A DNA stretch of 64,000 nt. Source: Nemertoderma westbladi (lineage: Eukaryota; Xenacoelomorpha; Nemertodermatida; Nemertodermatidae). Location of the stretch: NCBI GenBank assembly GCA_032718475.1, contig JAUCBJ010005570.1, positions 1 to 64,000 on the forward strand. The letters are read 5' to 3'. The notes under the pieces were generated by a model. The model did not search any database. It saw only the letters and a program-made list of their open reading frames with translations, and was not told the origin of the DNA. The position numbers and the translations under genes are program-made. Each line of letters opens with the position of its first letter. Position 1 is the stretch's first letter. This document shows, in pieces, positions 52,318 to 62,836 of the stretch.

Positions 52318-53699
52318 CTAGAAAGCCAGCAAGCTGGCTGGAAGGAGCCCGAGGGAAAAATCCTAGCCAAGACTATTACAAAGAACTATGTCAGTCAGCA
52401 GTAAGTAAACTAAAATTGTCTAAACTGCAAGGCGTGAAGCTAGCTGACTTTGTGGCTCGCCCCACATAATAAAAAATGCAACTTAGCTACCACTAACAAA
52501 AATATAATATGAAGCAAATAATTTCATTATCAAGAACGTTTACAAGATATAAGATGCGATTACCGAATATTTATAAAAAATGCCCATGATGCACAACCAG
52601 ATAAATAACAACGAATAGAGCCAAATAACAAATTTAGTTTCCTTCTATAGGTATTACCCCGTCGTCAAGCGGAATATCTCTTCCCAGTGAATTCTATGTG
52701 AATATGTAATATAGGTACTCCTTAGGCGGTAGCCCAGAGCGGGCTCCTTAAATACATACAACTACTGTATTATAGTGTAGGTCAACTATAAAACATTTTG
52801 CAATCCACAGTGAGTATCGACTGCAATAGGACACAACACACTGCTTTGTGTAACTAAAATTCATTCTCCTGATCCACCCCCTAACATAGCAGAGTGAGTA
52901 ACCTTATTGTAGATATACCCTTAGGAAGCACTGGGAGAGCAATCAGCTTATGGGGTAATACATTAGAAACCAACAGCTTATGTGTGAGTAAACATTGCCT
53001 TTCCTTATAGCCTACTAGTAAAACTTGGCAACCAACACGTTTTTCTATGACTGTGTATAACATATTAAGCCATATTTCATCATGAACACCAGCTGTTATT
53101 TTACCATTGCTTTTAATTTCGCGACAAAACAATGTCAAAAAACTAAATATATCGAATACCACACATAGAATCGATCTGAAATTTTGTAACGCAATTATGA
53201 ACCACCAAAGCAATGTACTTGCAAAATTTCATCAAAATCGCCAGGCAGGAAGTGCCTTAACCTAGATAATTATCAGTAAGTATGTCAGTCAGTATGTCAG
53301 TCAGTGTAATGTATCCTGAAGATTCTTACAGTAAGTATCCCGCTGTCAAGCGGGCTCCTAAACTTGGCAACCAACACGTTTTTCTATGACTGTGTATAAC
53401 ATATTAAGACATATTTCATCATGAACACCAGCTGTTATTTTACCATTGCTTTTAATTTCGCGACAAAACAATGTCAAAAAACTAAATATATAGAATACCA
53501 CACATAGAATCGATCTGAAATTTTGTAACGCAATTATGAACCACCAAAGCAATGTACTTGCAAAATTTCATCAAAATCGCCAGGCAGGAAGTGCCTTAAC
53601 CTAGATAATTATCAGTCAGTATGTCAGTCAGTATGTCAGTCAGTGTAATGTATCCTGAAGATTCTTACAGTAAGTATCCCGCTGTCAAGCGGGCTCCTA
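52318..53699 (-). mobile_element. Helitron-like non-autonomous insertion with internal tandem units
   Basis: It splits the leader sequence TTGTTGTA/TAAGTACTTG, which is uninterrupted in the other duplicate (51391-51410) and in the minus-strand element, so the borders are accurate to a base or two, with no clear target duplication. The left end read on the minus strand is a perfect 7-bp hairpin (AGCCAGC-TT-GCTGGCT) followed by TTTCTAG and then T, as at Helitron 3' ends (CTRR). The interior has two copies of a 340-bp unit (53021-53354 and 53363-53693), each ending in the hairpin CCCGCT-GTCA-AGCGGG. The other end does not start with TC. Confidence 0.6.
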
Positions 53700-54677
53700 A
53701 TAAGTACTTGTACCTAATTTAGGGTTTAGAGTACAGTGCTTTCCGAAAGTAATTTAGTGTGTAATCAGTATATTTGTGTTGTAACGTGGTTAATAGGTAC
53801 GTTAGCTCTGGTTGGCTTCGATAATTAACCTCTAGGTATAGGACACTCCGGGTACATAACGTAGTACTTATAGTTTAAGACTATAAGTCGTCAGACGGTG
53901 GCATTTCCTTATCTGGACAACGCAGCTTACTTACTACTACTTTATTGGTTTCAAATACCATAGTTTCCTGTCAGTTTGTAAGAACCAGAAATTCTAACTC
54001 CTTGTTATGCTGGTTTGTAGATTTCTTATAAAATTACCCGAAAAATTGTATGTGTAACTTGTTTATTGTTTATTTAGAGATTGTAATCTCAACCGATTGT
54101 AAGTAATTTGTAGTGATAAGTAACTTAGTTAAGTAGAATTATCTGTATTAGTGTCTAATAAGTAGCACTCCACTAAGAGCGTTTAGCTTCTGTGTAGTGA
54201 CTTCTTATCCAGAAATAATAACATTTATTTCAAATATTGTCAAAACCCATTGTACGGGTATATATATATATATTTATAAATCAACTTAATCAGATTTATA
54301 AATTAGTAGGCCTGTCATACATCAAATAGGTCTTAATATCAGTTGAACTACTGCTTAATATCAGTAATAAAGTAAAGGGACGTAATCCCTATAATTCAGA
54401 AAATCAATTATTATTAAATAATTGACATTACCGGTATTTACGGTAAGCTTATTATATTTATATAAATTTAGGCAGAACTTATATACCGGTATTCTGTGAC
54501 TGTTCCTAGTCTGTAATAATACTTATATATAAGTGTATACCGGTATTTTAATATTAAATATATCACGTTACACTGAGTAACAATATCGGTAACTACTAGG
54601 CTGACAGTTGATACTGATTCAACTAGACTTGCTTTAACTGTCATTATAGTAGTAGGCATTCAACTGTAAAATAAATT
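53700..54677 (+). other. BEL leader, continued
   Basis: Matches the inverted complement of about 6600-7820. No coding. One copy of the ACCGGTAT repeat unit lies at about 54420-54560, and the ORF1 start follows at 54678. Confidence 0.65.
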
Positions 54678-56238
54678 ATGTCTGACACAAAGCAAACACT
54701 GTCAGATAGTCTCCTGGAAAGAACGATCTGTGACCCAGATCAAAGCATTGAACATCGCAGACCGAAGTCTAAGTCCCCTCCTACTGTAAGAAAGGTCATC
54801 CCTACAGTAGTGGTATCAGACCCTAGGCTAGTAAAGCACCATAGGTCTATTATAGGCACTAGGGCTCAAGTTAAGCGAGACCAAGAGACGGCTGTCAAAC
54901 AGCAGCAGCACCCGAGCCGAGAACTTATTTCTCAGCGGCAGAATAACTCTAGTTCTGACACTGAAGAGTTAACGCCCGAGATCGGAGCAAGGATGGCAGA
55001 AGCGGTTTATCCAGATCCACTTTTAATTCTTCCTGGGGCCGTACTCACTAGAGTATTGATAGCTCTGGAGGAATATCAAGCTGACTGGACAAGAAATAAG
55101 AGATCGACCAGGGACAGTTATGCGGGATATATGATGGAAGAACTAAGGTCTATTGTAGAGACGCAATGGAACTTCCCCAGACCCGGACTTATCGGAAGCT
55201 GCCTGGGAGGACTTATACCAAATGGGAATAGTGAGGGACACTCGAGATCCAGCTGTATGGAAGAGGTCAGCAGCAGGATATGTCCAGGGATTATTCAACT
55301 CCTTGGAACGACTAGAAGAACATTTATTCCAACAACCAAAAGGACCTCAAGAGCAGGGAGAGCTGCTTTATCAAGTGCGAGAACGTATCTTGCGGATCAG
55401 ATTAATCCTTTCAGCCTTTGAGGAAGCCTCGAAGAGAAGCCAAGACACGTCGTTACAAGTGACTGTAAAGACTTGGTTCCAACGAGTGAATGTTAAAGTC
55501 CAGGGAACGACACAATGGAAAGTTCAGCTAACTGAGCGCATAACCCACTGAGAATCAACAGATGCCACCTTTTCTCATGTGGAAGGCGAAGCGATATCCG
55601 AGAAACCTCAGAAGAAGGATGCTATTGACATCTATCTGTCGGATTATCAACGATTTATAGGTGACAAGGAGCTAAGGAGACGGCTGGCTGGACTTCACCC
55701 CAATAGTGAGGGAGCCAAATTCGTGTTAGATTCTTTAGATGCAGAAATATTAGCTGCAGAGCAGGCTAAATTTGATGAAAGCATCCTCATCGCTATGGAC
55801 CAAGAAGAACAAATAAAGAACAGGTAAATAGAAGACCGAAGGTCAGTGGCAGTGGCAGAATCTGAAAGAAAATCGGCAGCAGCAGTGGCAGCAGCAGAAT
55901 CTGAAAGAAAAGCTACAGCGGCAGAAGCAGAACGGAAGGCATCTGAAGCGACAACCCAACTAGAGTTGGAGAATCTTCAGGCGAAACAAGTTTACTTAAA
56001 TAAACAAAGGGCAGCTACTCAGATGCAACTGCTGAGTCGATCTACTCCCAGAAGACAGGGATTTACCTCCTCTGATGAAGGCGATACAACGGATCCCGTG
56101 GGTAAAGGTAATAAATCTCATTCAAGCGGACGTAGAAGAGCGCCACACCGGCAGAAGTTACCTAATTTGCCTCCTGCGGTGAGAAGGCAACCAGCTAATG
56201 TAGACTTAAGTAATCAGTTACGTTCCCAAGCCTGGTAA
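54678..56238 (+). pseudogene. BEL ORF1 pseudogene
   Basis: Same protein as 5187-6593 and the linker 4868-5182, continuous here apart from lesions: a frameshift near 55190 (a small deletion in the block after QWNFP), a TGA stop at 55549-55551 and a TAA at 55825-55827. The A/E-rich coiled coil is shorter than in the minus-strand copy. Blocks such as WKRSAAGYVQGLFNSLERLE and DAIDIYLSDYQRF are well conserved. The sequence ends in RRQPANVDLSNQLRSQAW and passes into RT. Confidence 0.85.
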
Positions 56239-56842
56239 ACACAACGAAGTCCGGGTAGTGTTTGACGGCTCCGCCCTTTATATGGGTCAATCCCTGAATT
56301 CTGAACTGCTGCGGGAACCCAACTTACTCCAATCTTTGTTGGGAATATTACTAAGTCTGTGGCAATATTCTATCGCATTCGCTTCGGACATCGAAGGCAT
56401 GTCCCTACAAGTCAAGGCGCTGGATAAGGATCGAGACAGCCTACGATTTCTGTGGTGGCCTGAAGGAGACCTTAACCGAAAACCGGTGGAGTACTGGATG
56501 ACAATCCAGGCTTTCGGGATCATCTCGAGCCCCTCGAACGCTTGTTCGGTAGTGCGTACCACTGCCGATGAGAAACGAGACGTCTTCTCTAAAGCGGTTA
56601 TCGACAACATCAAATGGGATATATACATGGACTACAATTTAAAGTCCCTCCCATCGGTGGAAGAAGCCATTGAGGTTGCCAAGGGAATGGTAGAGTGCTT
56701 ACGATGCAGTGGATTTCGGCTAACCAAATTCACTAGTAACTCCCGTGAGTTTCTGGAATCGATCCCGGTAGAAGACGGAGGTGTTAAAGATCTGGACCTC
56801 ATGAAGGATGATCTTCCGGAAACCAAGACTCTTGGATCTTAA
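56213..56842 (+). pseudogene. BEL/Pao reverse transcriptase, damaged
   Basis: Recognisable from VPKPGKHNEVRVVFDGS, LNSELLREPNLLQSL, FASDIEGM (first catalytic Asp kept), RDSLRFLWWPEGDL and SSPSNACSVVRT to IYMDYNLKSL. At that position BEL RTs have Y-x-D-D; here the second Asp codon is TAC (Tyr). N-terminal RT residues before VPKPG are missing through the Gag-Pol deletion. Ends with a shift near 56842. Confidence 0.85.
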
Positions 56843-56919
56843 TGGGACACGGAGAGAGATATCTTATTTTTTCAGTTAAAACAACGAGATAATCCAGTTT
56901 GAACTAAACTGATTTGTCT

Positions 56920-57670
56920 AAGTATCCTGAGCACTTATTTCGATCCATTGGGATTTATCAGCCCAGTCATATTAGTTGCTCGGAGCTTAGTACAACAAAT
57001 GTGGCTCGAAAACCACTCGAGGGATGATCCACTCCAGGGAGAACTGCTAAAGAAGTGGATGAAATGGGAAGATTCACTACCATCCATCGAGAACTTTAAG
57101 ATTTCCTGGTCATATTTTGGTCACGTTCTCCCCACGTATTCCTATCAACTCCATGTGTTTGGAGACGCCAGCGATATGGGAATAGGTATAGTAGCCTACC
57201 TGAGGGTTGAAACTCCGGATGGAATTAAGGTTGCATTGGTCACCTCTAAGGCCCTAATAAACAACAAACTACGAGTTCCTAGAGCGGAGTTAAAGGCGGC
57301 TCTATACGCTACAGCCATCGGCCGGAATGTAACAGAACAGATCGACTATCCACTAGAGAAAACTGTCTATTGGACTGATGCTTTACTCGTTCTGGAGTAT
57401 ATAACAAATGAAGTCTGTCAGTTCAGCGTCTTCGTTACCAACAGAGAAGCCATTATACTCAGTCGCTCTAATATAGATCAATGGAGACATTGCCCTGGGA
57501 CGATTAATCCAGCTGACATTGCCTCCAGAGGAGCAACTCCTCAAGAACTGATAGATAATCCAGACTGGTTAGGTGGACCCGACTTCCTGAGTAAAGAAGA
57601 GGAGGAATGGCCCCCTCATCTCACCACGGCGGAGATTAGACAAGCCAAGGGAGCGGAAAGTCAAACCTAA
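56920..57670 (+). pseudogene. BEL/Pao connection and RNase H domain
   Basis: Pao-specific connection starts at YFDPLGFISPVILVARSLVQ. RNase H motifs: FGDASDMGIG, PRAELKAALYA, VYWTDALLVLEYI, INPADIASRGATPQEL, so the D-E-D-D set is present. It is open for 240 codons to 57670. The minus-strand element keeps only the last quarter of this domain. Confidence 0.85.
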
Positions 57671-57677
57671 AACCCAG

Positions 57678-59506
57678 ATGAGTAAATCAGAGTTTAAACC
57701 TGTGATAGATCTGTCTGTACTACACACCTCCGGTGACGACGCTGTGGATCTAAACTCACCCCCGGATGTTACGAGAAATACTAATAAATCCGTTATAGAA
57801 ATCAGGGAAAGAGACTGGAAATCTGGAACACCAGATGTCTCGCAAGGACTCTCCCCTCTCCTACAAAGAGCAATTGATCATTATAGCTCCTGGATTCGGC
57901 TTTGCAAGGCCGTTGTGTATCTAAAAAGATGTTTCCATCACCACTATTCCAGGACGAAGATCGCTAATGATAATGCTCCAATAGTATCGGAAAAGGTCCA
58001 TGCTATTAAAGACCTTCCCACTTATAGAGTGTCTGATAGGTTTCTGACTGAGAAGATCAGTTACCAATAACATGAGGATACCAATAAGCAGATACTAAGA
58101 CTCCTGCAATGCTACGAAGATTCTGATAAGTATTTCCTGTTGTTGAGAAATCCACAGATGCGCTTAAGGGATCGTTTCTCTAGCACAATGATAGATGGGT
58201 TAATACGTGTCGGAGGGAGATTAACTAATGCTCCATTGTCCTTTGACACTAAGTTTCCCATACTCATTACAAATCTTGAAATACAAATCAAGATGATTGT
58301 AGATGTTCACAGTAGACTTTACCATGCTGGTAGAGAACGAGTTCTTAGCGAAATTCGAACTCGCTATTATTTCCCCGTAGAGCTCTAAACCAAGTTCTTA
58401 GGAACTGTATACCCTGTAGGAAAGCATTTAGTAGGCCTTTAACACAGCGAGAGGCAGAATTACCTAGGGAACGAGTAAGCTTCTATGAACCACCCTTTAC
58501 TAATACTGGTGTGGATTTATTTGGCCCTATTGAAGTATATCGTGCTAGGACTATAGTCAAGCGATGGTGTGTCATCTTTGTCTGTATGACTTGTAGAGCG
58601 ATCCATCTAGATATGGTGAACGATCTATCTACCAGCAGCTTCATACTGAGTTTACACCGACAGATCGCTCGTTTTGGGACTAGCAACACTATGAGATCCG
58701 ACAAAGGAACGAACTTCATTGGCGCCAATAATGAGATCAAAGCTTACGTGAAAGATTGGAACCAAAGACAGGTGGACGATCAGCTAAGGGTAATGGCTAG
58801 CTGGACCTTCAACGCCGCCGACGCCCCTTGGTGGGGAGGAAGTTGGGAGAGATTAATACGGTCTGTGAAGACCGCATTTCACTTTATAGTGCCGTGCCGC
58901 GCGTATCTCACCGACGAACTTTTGCGGACGTTAATGGAAGAAATCGCCGCCTATCTAAACGAGAGACCGCTTATGCCTCTCATCGAGTCCCGACTCCCTA
59001 GAAGCGCTAACACCCGCGCATTTCCTACTAAAGAAACCTATAGCCATGCTCCCTCAATCGGAAATCACGGACGGAGATGAATACTGCCGACAAACTTGCA
59101 ACTTATGCAACTATTATCCCGTCGTTTCGCTGACCATTTCGAAAAACATTATCTTCCTACGCTACAACTTCGAACAAAGTGGTCTGCGCAGCAAGAAAAC
59201 GTCAGCGCCGGAGACATGGTCCTTATCGTGGAATCAGATCTTCCACGTAAGAGGTGGCAGACAGGTCGTATTATCGTGACTCATATATCCGATGATGATT
59301 TAGTGCGATCGGTAGAACTCGTCGTCATGCGACGTAACTTTAAGAAACCTGGAATAGTATTCGAAACACAACAACTTAATCACCCAGTTGGTCGTTTATG
59401 TTTACTGGAAAGAGACCGAGAGTTGTCTGGGAACTATGGAAGGCAAGAGACTCTTCCCACGACCAGCTCCCTAATCCAACAAACATCCAGGGACTCCCCA
59501 ACGTAA
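57678..59506 (+). pseudogene. BEL/Pao integrase, broken in several frames
   Basis: Pieces: 57678-58070 (linker), 58140-58388 with the His part of the zinc site (VDVHSRLYHAGRERVLSEIR), 58399-58470 with CIPC, 58511-59080 with the DDE core (GVDLFGP, MRSDKGTNF, WWGGSWERLI: D, D and E all present) and 59096-59506 with the C-terminal domain (GDMVLIVESDLPRKRWQTGRI, GRLCLLERDRELSG). Stops or shifts separate the pieces. The final segment matches the tail of the minus-strand 919-codon frame. Confidence 0.88.
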
Positions 59507-60115
59507 CAGCGTTTGGAGTGGGTGTGTGACTACATTACTTTATTTTTTTTTTATTTGTATATTTATGTATGTATTATTATGTAATTTTATTATTATAATC
59601 GTTTTCTTTAATTTTATTTAGTAGAATAATATTTTAACGATTATTCAGTAGATTAGTGCAATATATTTGTGTTTTATTACTTAATTACCTAGTATAATAT
59701 ATTTCGTTTAACGGCGAGAAATAATTCATTTTCTCTTTCCTTACTGTCCGTATCATACTATAAATACGTGACTACAGTAAGATGAAATGTCTGTACTTAT
59801 TAAAAGTACAATATGCCGCCCCTACTATACTCAAGTATTATTGGTAAGTAGAGTATTAGGAATGCAAAGTTCAGATCCTCGTGTCTCGGCTAAGCCAAGC
59901 TCTGGGTAGACCTTGGAAACGACTTGCCTCTTCGCACTGACATTGCTTCTTGCAATATTGCTCTCATACCGTATATTAAATAATACATATAGTAGAATGA
60001 TGTCCATTCAACAGTAGTGTTGAAGCTCAAAATATTAACAAATATTAATAGTATTAATGAAACCTATTAAATAAATCTGTTGATAAATCTTCAAATAAAT
60101 CTGTTGAGCCCTTAG

Positions 60116-60222
60116 ACCATCTGAAATTCTAGTCGATTAAGATATCGCGCACCCACCGATATACTTGAAAGACAAAATTCTAGAATCAGTGGTTAATGTC
60201 CCCAGACATGTTCTGGAATAAA
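60116..60222 (+). ncRNA. Putative structured RNA module, copy A
   Basis: Outer stem ACCA(T)CTGA(A)ATTCTAG with CTAGAATCAGTGGT (60116-60193), inner hairpin AAGATATCG with CGATATACTT, then a separate hairpin CCAGA-CATGT-TCTGG (60202-60216) followed by AATAAA (60217-60222). The homologous copy B keeps each stem. No known RNA family is recognised. Confidence 0.5.
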
Positions 60223-60351
60223 TCGGTACCCATCTTAAATATTAAATATTTAATAAATATTTATAAAATCTGTTAAAACAAATGTTACAATAGAGTAAAT
60301 ACTAACAAATTAACTCTAGAAAATCTATAAATCAAATCTGTTAAAATTTTC

Positions 60352-60463
60352 GATCCTCTAAAATTCTAGTCGATTAAGATATCGTAGCACTTACCGATAC
60401 TCTTAAAAAAGACAAAATTTCTAGAATTAAGGATCCTAGTTCCCAGACATGTTCTGGAATAAA
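60352..60463 (+). ncRNA. Putative structured RNA module, copy B
   Basis: Outer stem GATCC...AATTCTAG with CTAGAATT...GGATC (60352-60435), inner hairpin AAGATATCG with CGATACTCTT, then CCAGA-CATGT-TCTGG (60443-60457) and AATAAA (60458-60463). The base of the outer stem has a different sequence from copy A yet still pairs. Confidence 0.5.
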
Positions 60464-60756
60464 ATTGTGTCTATTTAATATCAAATAATAAAATTCACGG
60501 GAATAAATTTTAAATTCATATCCTCTCATGAATTTGATAAATTTGTCATTTTATACAATTTATAACATTCCCAAAATTCCATTAATTAATAGATCATGGG
60601 AGCGGAGATTCACCCTATTAAGTATATTAGTGTGCGAGAATCTTCAGTGTACAGTCAATAGCCGATAAAATTCATAAAATCATGTATAAGGGGAATATTG
60701 ACAATTAAAGAATTACTATTAAATAGCATCCCAGATCTGTATGCATGAGAATTACC

Positions 60757-60814
60757 CTAATTCTAGCGCTAGCTTTCCATAATGTCACCATAGCAACAAC
60801 CATGCTAGAATTAG
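60757..60814. repeat. Perfect 11-bp inverted repeat
   Basis: CTAATTCTAGC 60757-60767 and GCTAGAATTAG 60804-60814, spacer 36 bases. The left arm is extended by the palindrome GCTAGC-like GCGCTAGC. Confidence 0.7.
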
Positions 60815-61261
60815 AAGCGAGTTAAAAGACAATAGAAAGCTTGCCCCATTGAATAGCATGCGGAATAAATAGCACCCTGCTAGTATCCAGGGATACATAA
60901 TAATAACGAGGCATTCTGGAAGGCATTTGACTAACGGACAAATGGCCCGAATATTGTGACAGGAATGTGGAATTTGTGTATTTATAGGTGAATGTTACTA
61001 CTAAAGTGTGTTTACAGTAGCGAGTCGGAGTTGTGAAAGTTACCCTGCCTCTATAGCAAGTACCTCCAGTATATCTAAGCCCTTGGGGCGGACAGTGGAG
61101 TGACTCGCGCTGGTTATTGTTGTCGTTGTGTAGATACTACGTTGGCGAGAGGCACAGCGACGACAGTACATCAGCGCTGAGGATCTTGCGCTGTCCGGGG
61201 GCACTGAGGGGGAGGCAGCGACGACCGCTGGCCTAATTATTATCAATTATAATATCGATAA

Positions 61262-61708
61262 ACTCATATAGCAGCTAAGACTGAGTTAATAGAAGATGAT
61301 TTTGGTATCAGGGAGCGATATACCCTACCATTGCAAGCGTTTGTTGATAGTTTAATAAGCGGCGATGCTAGTCAACATACCACGGAAGACGATGGCCGTT
61401 ATATCGAACCTCCAATGTCAAAGGAACAGCTCACGCGTGAATTGGACTATAGAAAATTCACCGCTCGCTATATGCATCGTAATGGGACGTATATGGACTT
61501 CTTAACTACTGGTCATCCTTTCGATTTACACGATACGGACGATGTAGACACCGAAAGGGAAATGATTATATTTAAATATCATACCCAGCGGAGTCGGAAT
61601 GATAAACTGAGAATCGAACATGATAATTCTATTCGAAACCGACTCGAAAGAGAAGATGTTGAAGAGCCGGATAAACACAGTGACTTCAACGATATTTGGA
61701 ATTCTTGA
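61262..61708 (+). CDS. Unidentified ORF A of the compact cluster
   Basis: The frame is open from 61262; it has no ATG before 61415 (MSKEQLTRELDYRK), so either it starts there (about 97 codons) or its 5' end was lost. Upstream residues (ELIEDDFGIRERYTLPLQAF) look coding, which favours truncation or an exon. Acidic/basic mix, with YMHRNGTYMDFLTTGHPFDL and a charged end. No family recognised. It overlaps ORF B by 13 bases. Confidence 0.5.
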   Translation, partial: THIAAKTELIEDDFGIRERYTLPLQAFVDSLISGDASQHTTEDDGRYIEPPMSKEQLTRELDYRKFTARYMHRNGTYMDFLTTGHPFDLHDTDDVDTEREMIIFKYHTQRSRNDKLRIEHDNSIRNRLEREDVEEPDKHSDFNDIWNS

Positions 61709-62181
61709 GAGAAACTTATCTCAATGTAGCCAGTCAACAAAATCTAGAAACTCGATATCCTCAAGGTATACATCATAACCCTATGATAGAATTCAAACGA
61801 CTCTATTTTACTATGATGTATCTCACCGCCGATCGACGGCTACCTGTTGTACCGGATAGCTTCGAACAGATGGAGGAATATTGTAAAACTGGAGAAAGAT
61901 CACCAGCGTTTCCCCTACAAGACGTGCATCTTTGGTATTACTGCGATGAATGCCCTGGACCCAACCAACAAACGGAAAGACATACACATCCGCAGAGACG
62001 TTGCGCTAAACACAGTTTTACTCGCTATACTTATGGGAGTTTCGAGCGAAACTTGTTCGATGTATCACCCACGCTCGCTCGACTCAAACGATCCTTAAAT
62101 AAACCTATGATCAGAGTGATCAGTGATCAGAGTGGTCTTGGTCAGACCTCCTCATTCCCTGGTGCGACCAAAGACTCTTGA
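61696..62181 (+). CDS. Unidentified ORF B with a Cys/His cluster
   Basis: Open from a TTG at 61696; the first ATG is near 61783 (MIEFKRLYFTMMYLTADRR). It holds YYCDECPGPNQ followed by HTHPQRRCAKH, a CxxC-x(n)-H-x-H-x(n)-C-x2-H arrangement that could bind zinc. The end carries a 14-base near-tandem duplication (TGATCAGAGTG repeated at about 62108 and 62124), after which the frame is out of step with a similar-looking frame that opens at 62123. No family recognised. Confidence 0.5.
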   Translation: MEFLRETYLNVASQQNLETRYPQGIHHNPMIEFKRLYFTMMYLTADRRLPVVPDSFEQMEEYCKTGERSPAFPLQDVHLWYYCDECPGPNQQTERHTHPQRRCAKHSFTRYTYGSFERNLFDVSPTLARLKRSLNKPMIRVISDQSGLGQTSSFPGATKDS

Positions 62182-62191
62182 TCCTAATAGT

Positions 62192-62836
62192 ATGACGGAT
62201 CCTCCTGATCTGTACTCATTGTTCAAAGATCTAGTGTTACCCGAACAATTAGTCGGTGGCACTCCGGTTGTGGGCTCTCTAGATATTCGCCCATCTTACC
62301 TAGCCGGATTGGGATGCGGACATCTAATATCGCCGTTCAATCCGTATAATCGTCCCGGGTTAACCCCGATACAACCTGTTACCAAGGTGGAGGAGAGCGT
62401 TGTACGAAACGCGTTAGACGCTATTCGACAAAAGATCGGAAAAGGAACCTACGATTGTTTAGACAAACGTAAATTGCAACAACAAGTCCAAGCGGTGAAA
62501 GAATTAGCTTTACCCCAGTTCGATCGGGAGATCCAGAATCTCGAAGAAGATATCGAACTTGGACGAACCTACTCTCTACAAGAGTTTTTGGACGAACGCT
62601 TCCAACGACAAGCGGAGGAAAATCAGCTCGAGGAGAAGCACATCGAAATGGATGAGAGAGAAGAAGCAGCTTTAGCCCAGCCAGAAGCTCAAATCCTTAT
62701 GACTGATCTCTATTCCAAAACCATCATTCATCCTTCGATGGTTCCCCATTTCGGAGAAAAACTCTTCGCCACAGTACAACCCCAACCGGTTGATATCAAC
62801 TTAAGATCTAGAGATCTTATCGCTGACCTATGTTAA
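62192..62836 (+). CDS. Unidentified ORF C
   Basis: 215 codons from ATG 62192 (MTDPPDLYSLFKDLVLPEQL), 10 bases after the stop of ORF B; the frame is open back to 62123. A globular first half (SLDIRPSYLAGLGCGHLISP) is followed by an E/Q/R-rich stretch (about residues 110-185) likely to form a helix or coiled coil. The stop overlaps the ATG of ORF D (ATGTTAA). No family recognised. Confidence 0.6.
   Translation: MTDPPDLYSLFKDLVLPEQLVGGTPVVGSLDIRPSYLAGLGCGHLISPFNPYNRPGLTPIQPVTKVEESVVRNALDAIRQKIGKGTYDCLDKRKLQQQVQAVKELALPQFDREIQNLEEDIELGRTYSLQEFLDERFQRQAEENQLEEKHIEMDEREEAALAQPEAQILMTDLYSKTIIHPSMVPHFGEKLFATVQPQPVDINLRSRDLIADLC

Larger units (their letters stand above)
49204..59506 (+). mobile_element. 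BEL/Pao LTR retrotransposon, plus strand, internally deleted and decayed
   Basis: Same family as 1-10145, inverted. It has a rearranged 5' LTR and leader (49204-54677), an ORF1 pseudogene, RT, RNase H and integrase. The Gag-protease block (DUF1759, knuckles, protease) is missing: the sequence passes from the end of the ORF1/linker region directly into RT near 56210. The internal part ends at 59506 where the family terminus would be followed by the 3' LTR; that LTR is not recognisable. Confidence 0.85.
59507..61261. other. AT-rich intergenic stretch with structured repeats, no gene
   Basis: Follows the end of the BEL body. Contains the duplicated module at 60116-60222 and 60352-60463, and an 11-bp inverted repeat at 60757-60814. 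GC rises after 60960. No coding frame is supported. It is uncertain whether this belongs to the BEL element, to the ORF cluster at right, or to neither. Confidence 0.5.

Noticed and set aside
56070-56100. CTGATGA in the BEL ORF1 as a second hammerhead
   Set aside because: It lies in conserved coding sequence and no GAAA, stem II or cleavage strand follows.
59507-59560. 3' LTR of the plus-strand BEL element (CGTAACAGCG resembles TGTAAAAGCT)
   Set aside because: Similarity stops after about 12 bases and does not follow the 5' LTR, so a 3' LTR cannot be claimed.
61040-61246. 68-codon minus-strand frame beside the ORF cluster
   Set aside because: No motif, opposite strand, and low complexity in the middle (TTTTIT).
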